This document shows positions 54,821-63,689 of a stretch of 64,000 bases of DNA, piece by piece. Within the stretch, counting starts at the first letter, position 1, and every line of letters starts with the position of its first letter. The notes under the pieces are model-generated. The model was not told where the DNA came from. It did no database searches and saw only the letters and a list, made by a program, of their open reading frames with translations. Source of the stretch: Compostimonas suwonensis (GTDB lineage: Bacteria > Actinomycetota > Actinomycetes > Actinomycetales > Microbacteriaceae); NCBI RefSeq assembly GCF_002797855.1, contig NZ_PGFB01000003.1, positions 661,455 through 725,454 of the forward strand, given 5' to 3'. The translations under genes and the position numbers were made by a program.

Positions 54821-56332
54821 ATGTCACACACGATTCAGGAGCCCGCGACGGGCTCCGTGCCGCCGGCCGGACGCCGCCGGCCCAACACCGCGCTCATCGT
54901 CATCTACCTGTCGTTGGGCGGTCTGTCGTTCGCAGTCCTCCAATCGCTCGTCGCCCCCGCGCTCGCCACGATCGGCGGCGACCTGGGCGTCTCGACCAGC
55001 GACGCCTCCTGGGTGCTCACCGCCTATCTGCTCTCCGCTGCCGTGCTGACCCCGGTTTTGGGCCGTCTCGGAGACATGGTCGGCAAACGGCGGATGCTCA
55101 TCGTCGTGCTCGCCCTCCTGCTCGTGGGCACGGTGCTCGCCGCGCTGGCGCCGAACCTCGGTGTGCTCATCGTCGCCCGTGCCCTGCAGGGTGCCGCCGG
55201 CGCGATCATGCCGCTCTCCATCGGCGTCGTCCGCGACGAGCTGCCGCGCGACAAGGTCGGCGTGACCATCGGTCTGCTCTCCGCGATCTTCGGTGTCGGC
55301 GCCGGCGTCGGCATCGTGGCGGCCGGCCCGATCGTCGAGAACCTGTCCTGGCACTGGCTCTTCTGGCTGCCCGCGGTGCTCGTTGTGGTCGCACTGCTCG
55401 GAGTGATCTTCGGGATGCCGGAATCCCCCGTGAAGAAGCCGGGTCGTCTCGACATCCTCGGCGCCCTCATCCTCTCGGTCTCCCTGGTCTCGCTCCTCCT
55501 CGCGATCAGCGAGGGAGAGAACTGGGGCTGGGACTCGTGGAACACGCTGGGCCTGCTCGTGCTCGGCGCGGTCGCGCTCGTGGTCTTCGTCTTCGTCGAG
55601 CTGCGGGCCAAGGAGCCCCTCGTCGACATGCGCCTCATGAAGGTGCGCGGAGTGTGGACCGCTCACATCGTGGCCCTGGTCTTCGGCTTCGCGATGTTCG
55701 GCACCTTCGTGCTCGTGCCCACCCTGCTGCAGCTGCCGGCCCAGACCGGCTACGGCTTCGGCGAGACGGTCTCCGAGGCGGGCCTCTTCCTGCTGCCCAC
55801 CGTCGTGATGATGGTCATCTTCGGCCCGGTGGCCGGAATCCTGGTGCGCAAGGTCGGCCCGAAGCCGCCCATGGCGCTCGGCGGGATCTTCGTCACCGCC
55901 GCGTTCGTGCTGCCCGCGATCGTCCACGTCGAGCTCTGGCAGATCGTCGTCTCCGGAATCCTCACCGGCGCCGGAATCGGCCTGGCCCTCGCATCCACGT
56001 CGAACGCCATCATCGAGAGCGTCCCGGCCGTGCAGACCGGCGAGGCGATCAGCGTGAACACCGTCGCCCGGACGATCGGCAGCAGCATCGGAACGGCGGT
56101 CATCGCCGCGCTGATCACCTCCAACAGCACGGCGCAGGGGCTGCCGAAGGATGACGCGTTCACCATCGGTTTCTGGGTCTGCGCCGGTGTCGCCGTCCTG
56201 GCTGTTCTCGGCGCCCTCGCGGCTCCGTCGATGCGCCTTCGCCGCAAGCAGGCCCTCGCCCTCGGCATCGACGATCTCCCCGACGAGGCGGACGAGCTCC
56301 ACCTGCGCCGCGGTCACGACGGCAGCAACTGA
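54821..56332 (+). CDS. MFS transporter, DHA2 family
   Basis: A 503-residue exporter with about 14 hydrophobic segments. The motif after helix 2 is GRLGDMVGKRRML, and helix 5 has IGLLSAIFGVGAGVGIVAAGPIVE. The start ATG 54821 has GGAGAG 4-9 bp before it and lies just outside the operator; an in-frame TTG at 54797 would lie in the operator. Its regulation by the divergent TetR is suggested by the half-sites. The gene is followed by a strong hairpin and the convergent 56393 gene. Confidence 0.92.
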   Translation: MSHTIQEPATGSVPPAGRRRPNTALIVIYLSLGGLSFAVLQSLVAPALATIGGDLGVSTSDASWVLTAYLLSAAVLTPVLGRLGDMVGKRRMLIVVLALLLVGTVLAALAPNLGVLIVARALQGAAGAIMPLSIGVVRDELPRDKVGVTIGLLSAIFGVGAGVGIVAAGPIVENLSWHWLFWLPAVLVVVALLGVIFGMPESPVKKPGRLDILGALILSVSLVSLLLAISEGENWGWDSWNTLGLLVLGAVALVVFVFVELRAKEPLVDMRLMKVRGVWTAHIVALVFGFAMFGTFVLVPTLLQLPAQTGYGFGETVSEAGLFLLPTVVMMVIFGPVAGILVRKVGPKPPMALGGIFVTAAFVLPAIVHVELWQIVVSGILTGAGIGLALASTSNAIIESVPAVQTGEAISVNTVARTIGSSIGTAVIAALITSNSTAQGLPKDDAFTIGFWVCAGVAVLAVLGALAAPSMRLRRKQALALGIDDLPDEADELHLRRGHDGSN

Positions 56333-56343
56333 GCGGGACGGCA

Positions 56344-56385
56344 CGGCCCCGGCGGAGCGTCGAGAACGGCGCTCCACCGGGGCCG
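56344..56385. terminator. Stem-loop between convergent genes
   Basis: Bases 56344-56359 pair with 56370-56385, with a single C-A mismatch, around a 10-base loop. It lies between the stops of the MFS gene and the convergent TetR gene, so it may work in both directions. Confidence 0.65.
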
Positions 56386-56392
56386 ATCGTCG

Positions 56393-56986
56393 TCAACGGC
56401 GCTCGTCGGCCGCCCCGGTCGCCGCGCCGGTCAGCGTGAGCAGCTCGCGCAGCACGGCGGAGGTGATCTCGGTGAGGGATCGTCTCTCGCCCTCGCGGAT
56501 CCACTGCGCGAAGGCGATCCGGAACACGGTGCCGCCGGTCTCGGCCGCGAGGGTGGCCGCCGTCTCGTCGAGACCGCGCGTGCGCAGCGTCTCGGTGACC
56601 GCGGTGACGAGGCCGGCGAGCTTGTGCAGCTCGCGTTCCTGGAGCGCCGGGTTGCTGTCGATCACGGCCTGGCGGGTGCGGGAGTAGGGCCGACGCTCGT
56701 CGGGGAAGAGGGCGGCCCCGCTGCGCAGGGCGGCGGTGACGACCTCGAGCGGGGAGGCGTCGGCCGGCGCGTCGTCCACGCCGTCGAGGAACGCCTGCAG
56801 GAAGAGGTCCTGCCCGTAGAAGAGCACCTCGCGCTTGTCGCTGAAGTGGCGGAAGAAGGTGCGCTCGGTCAGGCCGACGGACTGCGCGATCTCCGCGGCG
56901 GTCGTCTGCTCGAAGCCCCGAGTGGCGAACAGCTCGAGTGCCGCCGCCTGCAGGCGCTCGCGCGCGCCCGGTTCCCATCGCACCAT
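56393..56986 (-). CDS. TetR-family regulator of the adjacent epimerase
   Basis: A 197-residue regulator. The HTH at about 10-50 is RLQAAALELFATRGFEQT, then EIAQSVGLTERTFFRHF. ATG 56986 was taken because the family N-terminus begins there; an in-frame TTG 27 bp upstream is possible, and no ribosome binding site is obvious at either. It is divergent from the epimerase at 57108, with three TGATGTCA-type half-sites 13 bp apart in the gap, the expected site for autoregulation and control of the neighbour. Confidence 0.88.
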   Translation of the reverse strand: MVRWEPGARERLQAAALELFATRGFEQTTAAEIAQSVGLTERTFFRHFSDKREVLFYGQDLFLQAFLDGVDDAPADASPLEVVTAALRSGAALFPDERRPYSRTRQAVIDSNPALQERELHKLAGLVTAVTETLRTRGLDETAATLAAETGGTVFRIAFAQWIREGERRSLTEITSAVLRELLTLTGAATGAADERR

Positions 56987-57030
56987 ACGGTCGAGTCTAG
57001 GTGATGACAGCAACTGACTTCAGGCGTAGA

Positions 57031-57066
57031 GTGATGTCAGCAGATGACATCAGTCACTGACATCAC
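57031..57066. promoter_or_regulatory. Operator with three TGATGTCA half-sites spaced 13 bp
   Basis: TGATGTCA at 57032-57039 is inverted as TGACATCA at 57045-57052, and again as TGACATCAC at 57058-57066. Starts are 13 bp apart each time. GTGATGTCA and TGACATCAC also form an outer palindrome. The site lies between the TetR start (56986) and the epimerase start (57108). Confidence 0.6.
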
Positions 57067-57107
57067 ATAGCGCTCCGCGGCTCGCGGAGCCGAAGGAGAA
57101 CACTGTT

Positions 57108-58004
57108 ATGCGCGTTTTCGTCACCGGGGCCTCCGGATGGATCGGATCGGCCGTCGTCGATGAGCTGCTCGCCGAGGGGCACGAGGTCACCGGGCTCGCG
57201 CGGTCCGAGTCATCCGCCGCCGCTCTCGAGGCCACGGGGGCTCGTGTACGCCGAGGCGACCTCGACGACCTCGACGGCATCCGCGCGGGGGCCGAGGCCG
57301 CCGAGGCGGTCATCCACCTCGCGAACAAACACGACTTCTCTGATCAGGCCGCCTCGAACGCGGCCGAGCGGGCCGCCGTGCAGACTCTCGGCGACGCGCT
57401 CGTCGGCACCGGTCGCCCGTTCCTGTTCGCCTCCGGCGTCGCCGGGCTCACCCCGGGCAGGCTCGCGAACGAGAACGATCCCTCCCCGTTCCACGGCCCC
57501 GACGCACTCCGCGGAGGGGCGGAGAACCTCGCCTTCGAGTTCGTCGAGCAGGGCGTGCGCAGCATCGCCCTGCGCTTCGCGCCGACCGTGCACGGGGTCG
57601 GCGACCACGGCTTCATCGCCGCGATCACGGCGATCGCCCGGGAGAAGGGCGTCTCGGGCTATCCCGGCGACGGCACCAACCGCTGGGCCGCCGTGCACAT
57701 CTCCGATGCCGCTCGCCTCGTCGCGCTCGGGCTCACCGAGGCGCAGGCCGGCGCACGCCTGCACGCCGTCGCGGAAGAGGGGATCCCGAGCCGGGAGATC
57801 GCGGAGACGATCGGCCGTGCGCTCGGCCTGCCGGTCGTCTCGATCCCCGCCGACGACGTCCCGGCGCACTTCGGCTGGATCGGAGCCTTCTTCGCCGCGG
57901 ATCTCGCGGCCACGAGCGTCCTGACCCGCGAGTCCCTCGGCTGGACGCCGACCGGCCCGACCCTCATCGAGGATCTCGAAGCGGGCGCGTACTCGGCGAG
58001 CTGA
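57108..58004 (+). CDS. NAD-dependent epimerase/dehydratase-family protein (extended SDR)
   Basis: A 298-residue extended SDR. The cofactor motif is FVTGASGWIGSAVVDELL, followed by RGDLDDLDG (D binding the adenine ribose). A canonical YxxxK is not obvious: the segment after the serine region runs FASGVAGLTPGRLANENDPS. The group is related to actinobacterial 3-beta-hydroxysteroid-dehydrogenase/NAD(P)H-binding enzymes. It is under the likely control of the divergent TetR. The substrate is unknown. Confidence 0.88.
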   Translation: MRVFVTGASGWIGSAVVDELLAEGHEVTGLARSESSAAALEATGARVRRGDLDDLDGIRAGAEAAEAVIHLANKHDFSDQAASNAAERAAVQTLGDALVGTGRPFLFASGVAGLTPGRLANENDPSPFHGPDALRGGAENLAFEFVEQGVRSIALRFAPTVHGVGDHGFIAAITAIAREKGVSGYPGDGTNRWAAVHISDAARLVALGLTEAQAGARLHAVAEEGIPSREIAETIGRALGLPVVSIPADDVPAHFGWIGAFFAADLAATSVLTRESLGWTPTGPTLIEDLEAGAYSAS

Positions 58005-58101
58005 CGACCGGGAGCTCGGCGTCCCCCAGCCCGCTCACGAACCGGCTCCAGCCGCGCTCGCAGCGCTTCGTGCTCGACCGTTCGCCCGAGGCCGCACGCC
58101 A

Positions 58102-58209
58102 GCTCGCCTCGCGCGCGTCGTCTCGATCATGGCCTCCGACATCGAGGGCGACCGGATCGTGGGGCTCGAGGTGCTCGCCGACCCCGCTCGTCTGGAAGCC
58201 CTGGGGAGG
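58102..58209 (+). pseudogene. Possible remnant of an ECF41-type sigma-factor C-terminus
   Basis: Frame 1 reads ARLARVVSIMASDIEGDRIV and continues GLEVLADPARLEALGR. This resembles the last strand and helix of SnoaL-like C-terminal domains of ECF41 sigma factors (GRIVAI..LADPERL). No intact sigma-factor body is found upstream; the 98 bp before it only follow the epimerase stop. It is best read as a decayed or truncated end, with low certainty. An ordinary spurious frame is possible in this GC-rich DNA. Confidence 0.3.
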
Positions 58210-58300
58210 TCGTCGATGCCTCGGGCCGGTAGCGGAGCTCGCGGGTCGCGAGGCCACGCGCCGCGACCCGCCCTCGGCGTGAGGCCCGGGGATACGGCCG

Positions 58301-58777
58301 CTAGGAGGCTCCGGAGATCCAGACGTAGAGAACGAACGCCAGCAGCACGAGAAAGACCACGAGGTCGCTGAGCGTCGCGATCCACTCCTTGGTGTTCTTG
58401 CCCGGCTTCGCGATGTGGCGGATGCCGGAGAGACCGAGGAACAGGCCTCCGGCGACGGCGGCAGGAACGATCCATCCCGACAGAGGCAGAGACAGGATGC
58501 CGATGAGCCCGACTCCGAGGTTCGCGAAGCCCAGCTCCTGCACGATCTGGAACACCGACCGGTCGGGGTTCGTGCCGAGGATGCTGCTCGCCGTGAAGCC
58601 CGGTCGCAGGATCTGGGACAGGCCGGCGGTGAGAAGCCGCACACCCACCGCCCAGAAGACGAACCACTTCCCGGCCAGCAGCAGCAGATCGCCGGTGCCG
58701 CCGCCCGCTGAGAACTCGCTCACGACAGACACGATGGGCGCCACGATCATGAGCCCGAGAACCATCACCGGATACAT
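58301..58777 (-). CDS. Small four-helix membrane protein
   Basis: A 158-residue protein with four hydrophobic segments: about 3-22 (PVMVLGLMIVAPIVSVVSEF), 33-55, 90-115 and 133-155. Between helices 2 and 3 lies LRPGFTASSILGTNPD, which suggests a DoxX/DUF6790-like arrangement, but I cannot name the family surely. It lies alone, 143 bp before the rskA gene on the same strand. Function is unknown. Confidence 0.8.
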   Translation of the reverse strand: MYPVMVLGLMIVAPIVSVVSEFSAGGGTGDLLLLAGKWFVFWAVGVRLLTAGLSQILRPGFTASSILGTNPDRSVFQIVQELGFANLGVGLIGILSLPLSGWIVPAAVAGGLFLGLSGIRHIAKPGKNTKEWIATLSDLVVFLVLLAFVLYVWISGAS

Positions 58778-58920
58778 GGCCTCAATAGTGTCGGAGGCGT
58801 CGCGACGGGGTCAAGAAGAGGGCCGACGCCCGTCACGGGTCCGGTCTTGCGCCCATTCGTGGAAGCCTGCTCGTGGACGTCGAGCGTCATACTGGGTCGG
58901 CCGGCTGAGGGCCCTCGGGC

Positions 58921-59766
58921 TCAGGCGCTCTGCATCACGAGGATCGGGTCGGTGGTCGGCTGCTCGGAACCGCCGGCCGGTTCGACCGTGACACCGACCG
59001 CGTCGCCTGCCGACATGGTTCCGTCGAGCACGTGCCAGGTCGTGCCGTCGCCCGCCGCCGTGAAGGTTCCTGCGGAGGCCGCAGCACCGGAGGCGTCGAT
59101 GTACCAGGCCTCGTAGGCCTTGCCGGAGGGGAGCGACGGCAGCCCGTCGACGAGCACGGCCGAGCGGCCGAGCTCGTTCGACCACACGAGTGTGGCTGTT
59201 CCGCCACCGTCGACGGAGGCCGAGGCGCGCTGGCTGTCGGGTGCGGCCGCGATCTCGGCGAGAGCGGCGGCGGCCTGGTCGGCGGGCGTCGTCTGATTCG
59301 CCGCGTTCAGGGCGCTGCCGACGAGGCTCCCGCCCACGAAGAGGGCGATGGCAGCGGCCGCGGCGACGGCGATGCCCAGAGGCCTGGCGAACCAGCGGGT
59401 GCGGGCTCGGTGCTCCGCGGATCCGGCGGGCGCCGCCGACGGCCCGGCCGCGGCAGGTGGCTGCTCGCGCTCGCCGGTGACAGCGCGTACGACGTCGGGC
59501 GCGGCATCCTGCGGGGTGGAGGCGATCGCTGCCATGAGGTCGAGTTTCATGCCCGCCGACGGGCGCGCCGGCTCGGCGGCGAAACCGAGCAGAGCGGCCG
59601 TCTCGGCGAGCTCATCGGCCTCCGCGCGCACCTCGGGCGCCTGTGCTGCCGCTCTCTCGAACTCGGCTGCCTCGTCGGGGGAGAGCGCGCCCAGGGCGTG
59701 GGCGCCGCTCGCGAGCCGAGGTTCGCGTTCGGCGGCGCGTTCGTCGTCGTCGCGTTCGCCGGTCAC
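58921..59766 (-). CDS. rskA: Anti-sigma-K factor
   Basis: A 281-residue membrane protein. The N-terminal anti-sigma domain of about 100 residues (LASGAHALGALSPDEAAEFE) is followed by a Pro/Ala-rich linker, one membrane helix near 130-152 (LGIAVAAAAAIALFVGGSLV) and the RskA-type extracellular domain (TATLVWSNELGRSAVLVDGL, then AYEAWYIDASG). RskA holds SigK at the membrane and is degraded by regulated proteolysis. The gene overlaps the sigK stop by 4 bases (ATGA), the conserved sigK-rskA order. Confidence 0.93.
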   Translation of the reverse strand: MTGERDDDERAAEREPRLASGAHALGALSPDEAAEFERAAAQAPEVRAEADELAETAALLGFAAEPARPSAGMKLDLMAAIASTPQDAAPDVVRAVTGEREQPPAAAGPSAAPAGSAEHRARTRWFARPLGIAVAAAAAIALFVGGSLVGSALNAANQTTPADQAAAALAEIAAAPDSQRASASVDGGGTATLVWSNELGRSAVLVDGLPSLPSGKAYEAWYIDASGAAASAGTFTAAGDGTTWHVLDGTMSAGDAVGVTVEPAGGSEQPTTDPILVMQSA

Positions 59767-60404
59767 GAGGTCACCCCCAGCTCGTCTCGGAGCCGCATCA
59801 TGCCGTCGCGCAGCCTGGTCTTGGCCGTGCCCACGGGAATCGACAGGATCTGCGCGACCTCGGTCTGGGTGTAGCCGCCGTAGTAGGCGAGGGTGATCGC
59901 TTCGCGTTGCCGCTCGGTCAACTGCGTCATGGCCTTTTTCACCCTCTCGTGCTCCATGCGAATCTCGACGGATTCGCTCACTACGTCGTATTCGGGCTCG
60001 ATGTCCCGGATGCCTATCTTCTCGTCTCTGTCATGATCGGCCTGCGATGACCGCACCCGGTCGATCGCCCGCCGGTGGGCCATCGTGAGCATCCACGACA
60101 GCGCCTTGCCCCTGCCCGGGTCGAAACGGGCGGCCGTCTTCCAGATCTCGAGGAAGACCTCCTGAGCCACCTCCTCCGATTGCGCGTGATCGACGAGCAC
60201 CCGTTTGACGAGACCCAGCAGTCGTGGTGCGCTCCGGTCGTAGAGCTCCGAGAACGCCTGCTGGTCGCCGCGCGCGACCCGCGCGAGCAGCTCGTCGAAC
60301 GTGGTCGCGATCGTGTCGCTCTCCAGCTCGGTCGGCTCTCGGGGGGAAGTCACACGACCCAGCATGACAGTTCGTGCGCGACTGTGCCGTGCGGGGGCGG
60401 TCAT
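59763..60404 (-). CDS. sigK: ECF RNA polymerase sigma factor SigK
   Basis: A 213-residue ECF sigma factor. Region 2 is ARGDQQAFSELYDRSAPRL with the region 2.4 segment RGKALSWMLTMAHRRAID. Region 4 is LTERQREAITLAYYGGYTQT and LSIPVGTAKTRLRDGM. ATG 60404 was taken because it lies about 16 bp after the expected start of transcription from the promoter at 60427-60453; a GTG at 60419 and an ATG at 60365 are alternatives. It overlaps rskA by ATGA and is encoded beside dipZ and a fasciclin gene, the SigK targets of mycobacteria. Confidence 0.92.
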   Translation of the reverse strand: MTAPARHSRARTVMLGRVTSPREPTELESDTIATTFDELLARVARGDQQAFSELYDRSAPRLLGLVKRVLVDHAQSEEVAQEVFLEIWKTAARFDPGRGKALSWMLTMAHRRAIDRVRSSQADHDRDEKIGIRDIEPEYDVVSESVEIRMEHERVKKAMTQLTERQREAITLAYYGGYTQTEVAQILSIPVGTAKTRLRDGMMRLRDELGVTS

Positions 60405-60426
60405 TGTCTCGATCGTCACGCTTGGT

Positions 60427-60453
60427 GTTCGTTGTACAGGGGCAGACGGATTG
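60427..60453 (-). promoter_or_regulatory. Candidate SigK promoter of sigK-rskA
   Basis: Read on the minus strand: CAATCC (60453-60448), a 15-bp spacer and ACGAAC (60432-60427). The same -35 and spacer occur before dipZ and the fasciclin gene, so SigK probably drives its own operon. Transcription would begin near 60420. Confidence 0.6.
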
Positions 60454-60476
60454 CCCGCGCGAACGATCGCGGCGGG

Positions 60477-62210
60477 TCATCCGAACGTGAAGGAGTAAGC
60501 CTCCACCCCGGGCGAGACCTTCACCTCGAGAGTCCCGGATGCCGCGCCCGCCGTCTTCACGAGCTCATACGAGTCGGGGGTGCCCGAGACGGCGATCCGT
60601 CGGGGCGAGCCGTCGACGGTCACGGTGACCGTCCCCGTGCCGGAGAGGACCATCCGCACCTCGGATGCCGTATAGCGCAGCCGCACCTCGGCCGGATCGC
60701 CACCCGACGGAGTGATCGACTGCGAGCCGAGCGTCCACGCGCCGTCGAGGGAGAACGAGTCGGCCGGCTGCTCGTCGGGGAACGCGAAGGAGCTCGTCAT
60801 CGTCGAGTACTTCTCCGAGCCGGCGAAGTTGAGCTGCTTGGTCGAGCCGAGGAAGGTCTCCGGGGTCGTGCTCCCCACTTCGGGTGTGAGGTCGGCGATA
60901 TCGGTGGCGGCGGGCAGTGTCACCTCGGGGTCGGCATCCGTCAGCAGCTCGCGGATGAGCTTCTCCGTCGTCGCGTAGTCGCCCTCGCCGAGCGTGATGT
61001 TGCGGACGACCCCGTCAGCGTCGATCAGATAGTGCGCGGGCCAGTAGCGGTTGCGGTAGTTGGTCCAGGTCGAGAGCGTGTTGTCGATGGCCACCGGATA
61101 GGTGATGCCGAAACCCTCCGCGCCCGCCTTGACGTTCGCCGGCTCCTTCTCGAAGGCGTACTCGGGGGAGTGCACGCCGATCACCTCGAGGCCGAGATCC
61201 TTGTACTTCTCGTACCAGGCGACCACATGGGGCAGGGAGCGCTGGCAGTTGATGCAGGAGTAGGCCCAGAAGTCGACGAGAACGACCCGTCCCCTCTCCT
61301 CGGCGAGATCGATGGGCTGGTCGCCCGGAGTGTTGAACCACTCCTGGATCCCCGTGATGGCGGGGGCGATGCCGCAGCTCTCGAGCGCGGTCGCGCCATC
61401 CGTGCATCTGTCGAGGTCTTTGTTCTCGTCGGTGACGAGCCCGCCGAGATCGAGCGCGTCCTTCACCTCGTCGGAGTCGGCGATGCTGCTCTGCAGATCG
61501 CCCGTGTAGTCGGGGATGAGCCGTTGCAGCGCCTGCGGCAGGTTGAAGACCAGGCCCACCGAGAGGGCGATCATCAGCACGCCTCCCGTGATCCGGATGC
61601 CCTTCTGATGCCTGCGGAAGCTCTTCATCCGCTCGGCGATGCCCCGGCCGGCGAGGGCGAAGACGAGAAGGGGGATGGCGGCGCCCACCGCGAAGGTCAC
61701 CGTGAGCACGATCGTCTCCACGCCGATCCGGCCGGTCGACCCCGCGACGGTGATGGCTGCCAGGACCGGCCCCGCGCACGGAACGTAGACGACGCCGAGC
61801 GCGAGCCCGAGCGGGAAGCCGCCGCGGTCGGTGCCCACCGCCCGCTGCGGGATCCAGGAGAACGGCTTCTCGAGGATGTGTTGGAAGCCGGGAACGATGA
61901 GGCCGAGCCCGATCAGAACGAGCACCACGATGCCGGCCCAGCGCAGCACGTCTTGCGGCAGGCCGAGCAGGCTCAGGATGAGCGAGCCGACCAGTGTCGC
62001 GATGCTGAAGCTCGCCACGAGTCCGAGGATGACGAGGTAGGGCCGCCATCGCGACGGCTGCTTCACGCCGGCGCCGTCGCCTCCCGCCCCCGGTTCCCGG
62101 GCCCCCTGCACACCGCCCGAGAAGAAGATGACGGGCAGCACAGGGAGGATGCACGGGGAGATCCCGGTGATGAGGCCCCCGAGAAGGCCGATAAGAGCGA
62201 GCGTGAACAC
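60477..62210 (-). CDS. dipZ: DipZ: CcdA-type membrane thiol transporter fused to thioredoxin-like domain
   Basis: A 577-residue protein. GTG 62210 was chosen because GGAGG lies upstream and the family start [20 protein letters not shown] follows, and it sits about 20 bp after the promoter. The N-terminal CcdA domain (about 1-240) carries the two Cys-Pro-flanked cysteines SPCILP and YVPCAGP. A thioredoxin-like domain with C319-I-N-C322 ([12 protein letters not shown]) follows at about 295-430. A beta-rich C-terminal domain (about 440-577) is the typical third domain of DipZ. It moves reducing power across the membrane to extracytoplasmic thiols. It is one of the main SigK targets known from mycobacteria. 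Confidence 0.93.
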   Translation of the reverse strand: MFTLALIGLLGGLITGISPCILPVLPVIFFSGGVQGAREPGAGGDGAGVKQPSRWRPYLVILGLVASFSIATLVGSLILSLLGLPQDVLRWAGIVVLVLIGLGLIVPGFQHILEKPFSWIPQRAVGTDRGGFPLGLALGVVYVPCAGPVLAAITVAGSTGRIGVETIVLTVTFAVGAAIPLLVFALAGRGIAERMKSFRRHQKGIRITGGVLMIALSVGLVFNLPQALQRLIPDYTGDLQSSIADSDEVKDALDLGGLVTDENKDLDRCTDGATALESCGIAPAITGIQEWFNTPGDQPIDLAEERGRVVLVDFWAYSCINCQRSLPHVVAWYEKYKDLGLEVIGVHSPEYAFEKEPANVKAGAEGFGITYPVAIDNTLSTWTNYRNRYWPAHYLIDADGVVRNITLGEGDYATTEKLIRELLTDADPEVTLPAATDIADLTPEVGSTTPETFLGSTKQLNFAGSEKYSTMTSSFAFPDEQPADSFSLDGAWTLGSQSITPSGGDPAEVRLRYTASEVRMVLSGTGTVTVTVDGSPRRIAVSGTPDSYELVKTAGAASGTLEVKVSPGVEAYSFTFG

Positions 62211-62237
62211 AAGTCCTCCAAGTTTCGTCGGAGGGTT

Positions 62238-62264
62238 CTTCGGCGCAGGAGGCCGGGGGGATTG
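62238..62264 (-). promoter_or_regulatory. Candidate SigK promoter of dipZ
   Basis: Read on the minus strand: CAATCC (62264-62259), a 15-bp spacer and CCGAAG (62243-62238). Transcription would begin near 62231, about 20 bp before the dipZ GTG, and the leader carries its GGAGG. It matches the sigK and fasciclin promoters in -35 and spacer length. Confidence 0.65.
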
Positions 62265-62312
62265 GAACGGGTGGCGCGGGTACGCCGGCCGGGCCGGCCT
62301 CTCATCCGTTTC

Positions 62313-62339
62313 CAATCCGGATGCCGCGCCCTTCCGAAA
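62313..62339 (+). promoter_or_regulatory. Candidate SigK promoter of the fasciclin lipoprotein gene
   Basis: CAATCC (62313-62318), a 15-bp spacer and CCGAAA (62334-62339). Transcription would begin near 62347, about 65 bp before the ATG. With the sigK and dipZ promoters it defines CAATCC-N15-(A/C)CGAA(A/C/G). Confidence 0.65.
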
Positions 62340-62412
62340 CACAGGGGAAGGCACGGACGACCGACACGATGTGCGGCCGCCGTCTCGCCCCACCACACAA
62401 GGAGAAGATCCC

Positions 62413-63087
62413 ATGCGCATCACGACACGTCACACCCTCGCGGCACTCGCCATCGCAGCCGTCGCGACGTTCGGCCTGGCCGCCTGTTCGAGCCCGAGCT
62501 CGGCCGGCGACGAGAACGCCGCAGCCGAGACGAACGAACCCATGCCGTCGGCGACCGCCGAGACGACGGACTCCGCGATGGATCCCGCCGCCGACCTCGT
62601 CGGGCCCGGGTGCGCGGCCTACGCGGCACAGGTGCCGGACGGCCCCGGCTCGGTCGTCGGGATGTCGGCCGATCCGGTCGCGGTCGCGGCATCCAACAAC
62701 CCCCTGCTGACGACTCTCGTCGCCGCCGTCTCCGGGCAGCTGAACCCGGAGGTCAATCTCGTCGACACCCTCAATGGCGACGAGTTCACGGTGTTCGCAC
62801 CCGTCGACGACGCCTTCGCGAAGATCGACGCTGCGACACTCGAGTCGCTCAAGACGCCCGAGGGAGCCGCGACGCTGACGTCGATCCTCACCTACCACGT
62901 CGTTCCCGGCCAGATCGCTCCCGACGCGATCGCAGGAACCCAGACCACGGTCGAGGGTGGAACGGTCACCGTCACCGGCAGCGGCGATTCGATGAAGGTC
63001 AACGACGCCAACGTCATCTGCGGGGGAGTGCACACGGCGAACGCGACCGTGTACCTCATCGACTCGGTGCTCATGCCCCCGATGTGA
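62413..63087 (+). CDS. Fasciclin-domain lipoprotein (MPT70/MPT83-like)
   Basis: A 224-residue protein starting at ATG after AAGGAGAAG. A lipoprotein signal peptide ends LAAC with the lipid cysteine at 25. A Thr/Ala-rich spacer precedes the fasciclin (FAS1) domain at about 85-222: [43 protein letters not shown] and [15 protein letters not shown]. Mycobacterial MPT70/MPT83 share this structure and belong to the SigK regulon. It is divergent from dipZ with a candidate SigK promoter. It is probably a surface protein; its function is unknown. Confidence 0.92.
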   Translation: MRITTRHTLAALAIAAVATFGLAACSSPSSAGDENAAAETNEPMPSATAETTDSAMDPAADLVGPGCAAYAAQVPDGPGSVVGMSADPVAVAASNNPLLTTLVAAVSGQLNPEVNLVDTLNGDEFTVFAPVDDAFAKIDAATLESLKTPEGAATLTSILTYHVVPGQIAPDAIAGTQTTVEGGTVTVTGSGDSMKVNDANVICGGVHTANATVYLIDSVLMPPM

Positions 63088-63114
63088 CGAGGGTCGACCC
63101 GATTCGGGTCGCAC

Positions 63115-63150
63115 ACGACGGGCCGGCCGCTTCTGCTGCCGGCCCGTCGT
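63115..63150 (+). terminator. Stem-loop terminator after the fasciclin gene
   Basis: ACGACGGGCCGGC (63115-63127) pairs exactly with GCCGGCCCGTCGT (63138-63150) around a 10-base loop, 28 bp after the stop. A 13-bp GC-rich stem without a T tract. Confidence 0.75.
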
Positions 63151-63258
63151 CGTCTCGGGCGTCGTACTCGGTCGGCTCGGGTGTCGCCGAAGGCGGTCGA
63201 AAGGATGCCAAGCTAAAGAGAATCACTCCATCACCACTCGGTCAGAGAGGACACCACC

Positions 63259-63588
63259 ATGCGCGTAGCGCTGCACTCCGTCATCGTCGAAGGGCGAGAG
63301 GACGGCTACGAGCAGAACCACCGTTCGATTCCCGACGACCTCGTCGAGACCTTCGCCCGGGTCGGGATCCGCGACTGGACGATCTGGCGCAGCGGGCGCG
63401 ATCTCTTCCACCTCGTCGATTGCGACGACTTCGTGGCGGCCATGACGGCGCTCGACACCGATCCGGCCAACGCGCGATGGCAGGCGGCGATCGGGCCGTT
63501 CGTCGACCACTTCGTGACTCTCGGCGACGACCATGCGGGCATGATCGTTCCCGAGGTCTGGAGGCTCGAGGAACAGCGCTCGCGGTAG
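63259..63588 (+). CDS. rhaM: L-rhamnose mutarotase
   Basis: A 109-residue ferredoxin-like-fold protein of the L-rhamnose mutarotase family (RVALHSVIVEGREDGYEQNH, FARVGIRDWTIWRSGRDLFH, DPANARWQAAIGPFVDHF). The histidine corresponding to the catalytic one is in EQNHRSIP. The enzyme interconverts alpha- and beta-L-rhamnose before isomerisation. No other rhamnose gene lies within the window, so it is isolated and may act on another 6-deoxy sugar. Confidence 0.88.
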   Translation: MRVALHSVIVEGREDGYEQNHRSIPDDLVETFARVGIRDWTIWRSGRDLFHLVDCDDFVAAMTALDTDPANARWQAAIGPFVDHFVTLGDDHAGMIVPEVWRLEEQRSR

Positions 63589-63660
63589 TGCGCCCGGCGG
63601 TCGTTCACGAGGGCCTCTCGCCCGGAATCCGGCGCGACACGCCCGGCCTCCCGAGGCGAC

Positions 63661-63689
63661 TTGCACCGGCCCCCGGAAACACGTAATGT
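63661..63689 (+). promoter_or_regulatory. Promoter of an rRNA operon
   Basis: TTGCAC (63661-63666), a 17-bp spacer and TAATGT (63684-63689) precede the AT-rich leader. The pairing of this promoter with the leader motif below supports a strong rrn promoter; further promoters may be present in the leader. Confidence 0.55.

Noticed and set aside
60075..63686. Plus-strand frame of 1203 codons across sigK, dipZ and the fasciclin gene
   Set aside because: It spans three well-supported genes and their promoters, and shows no protein family or start signal.
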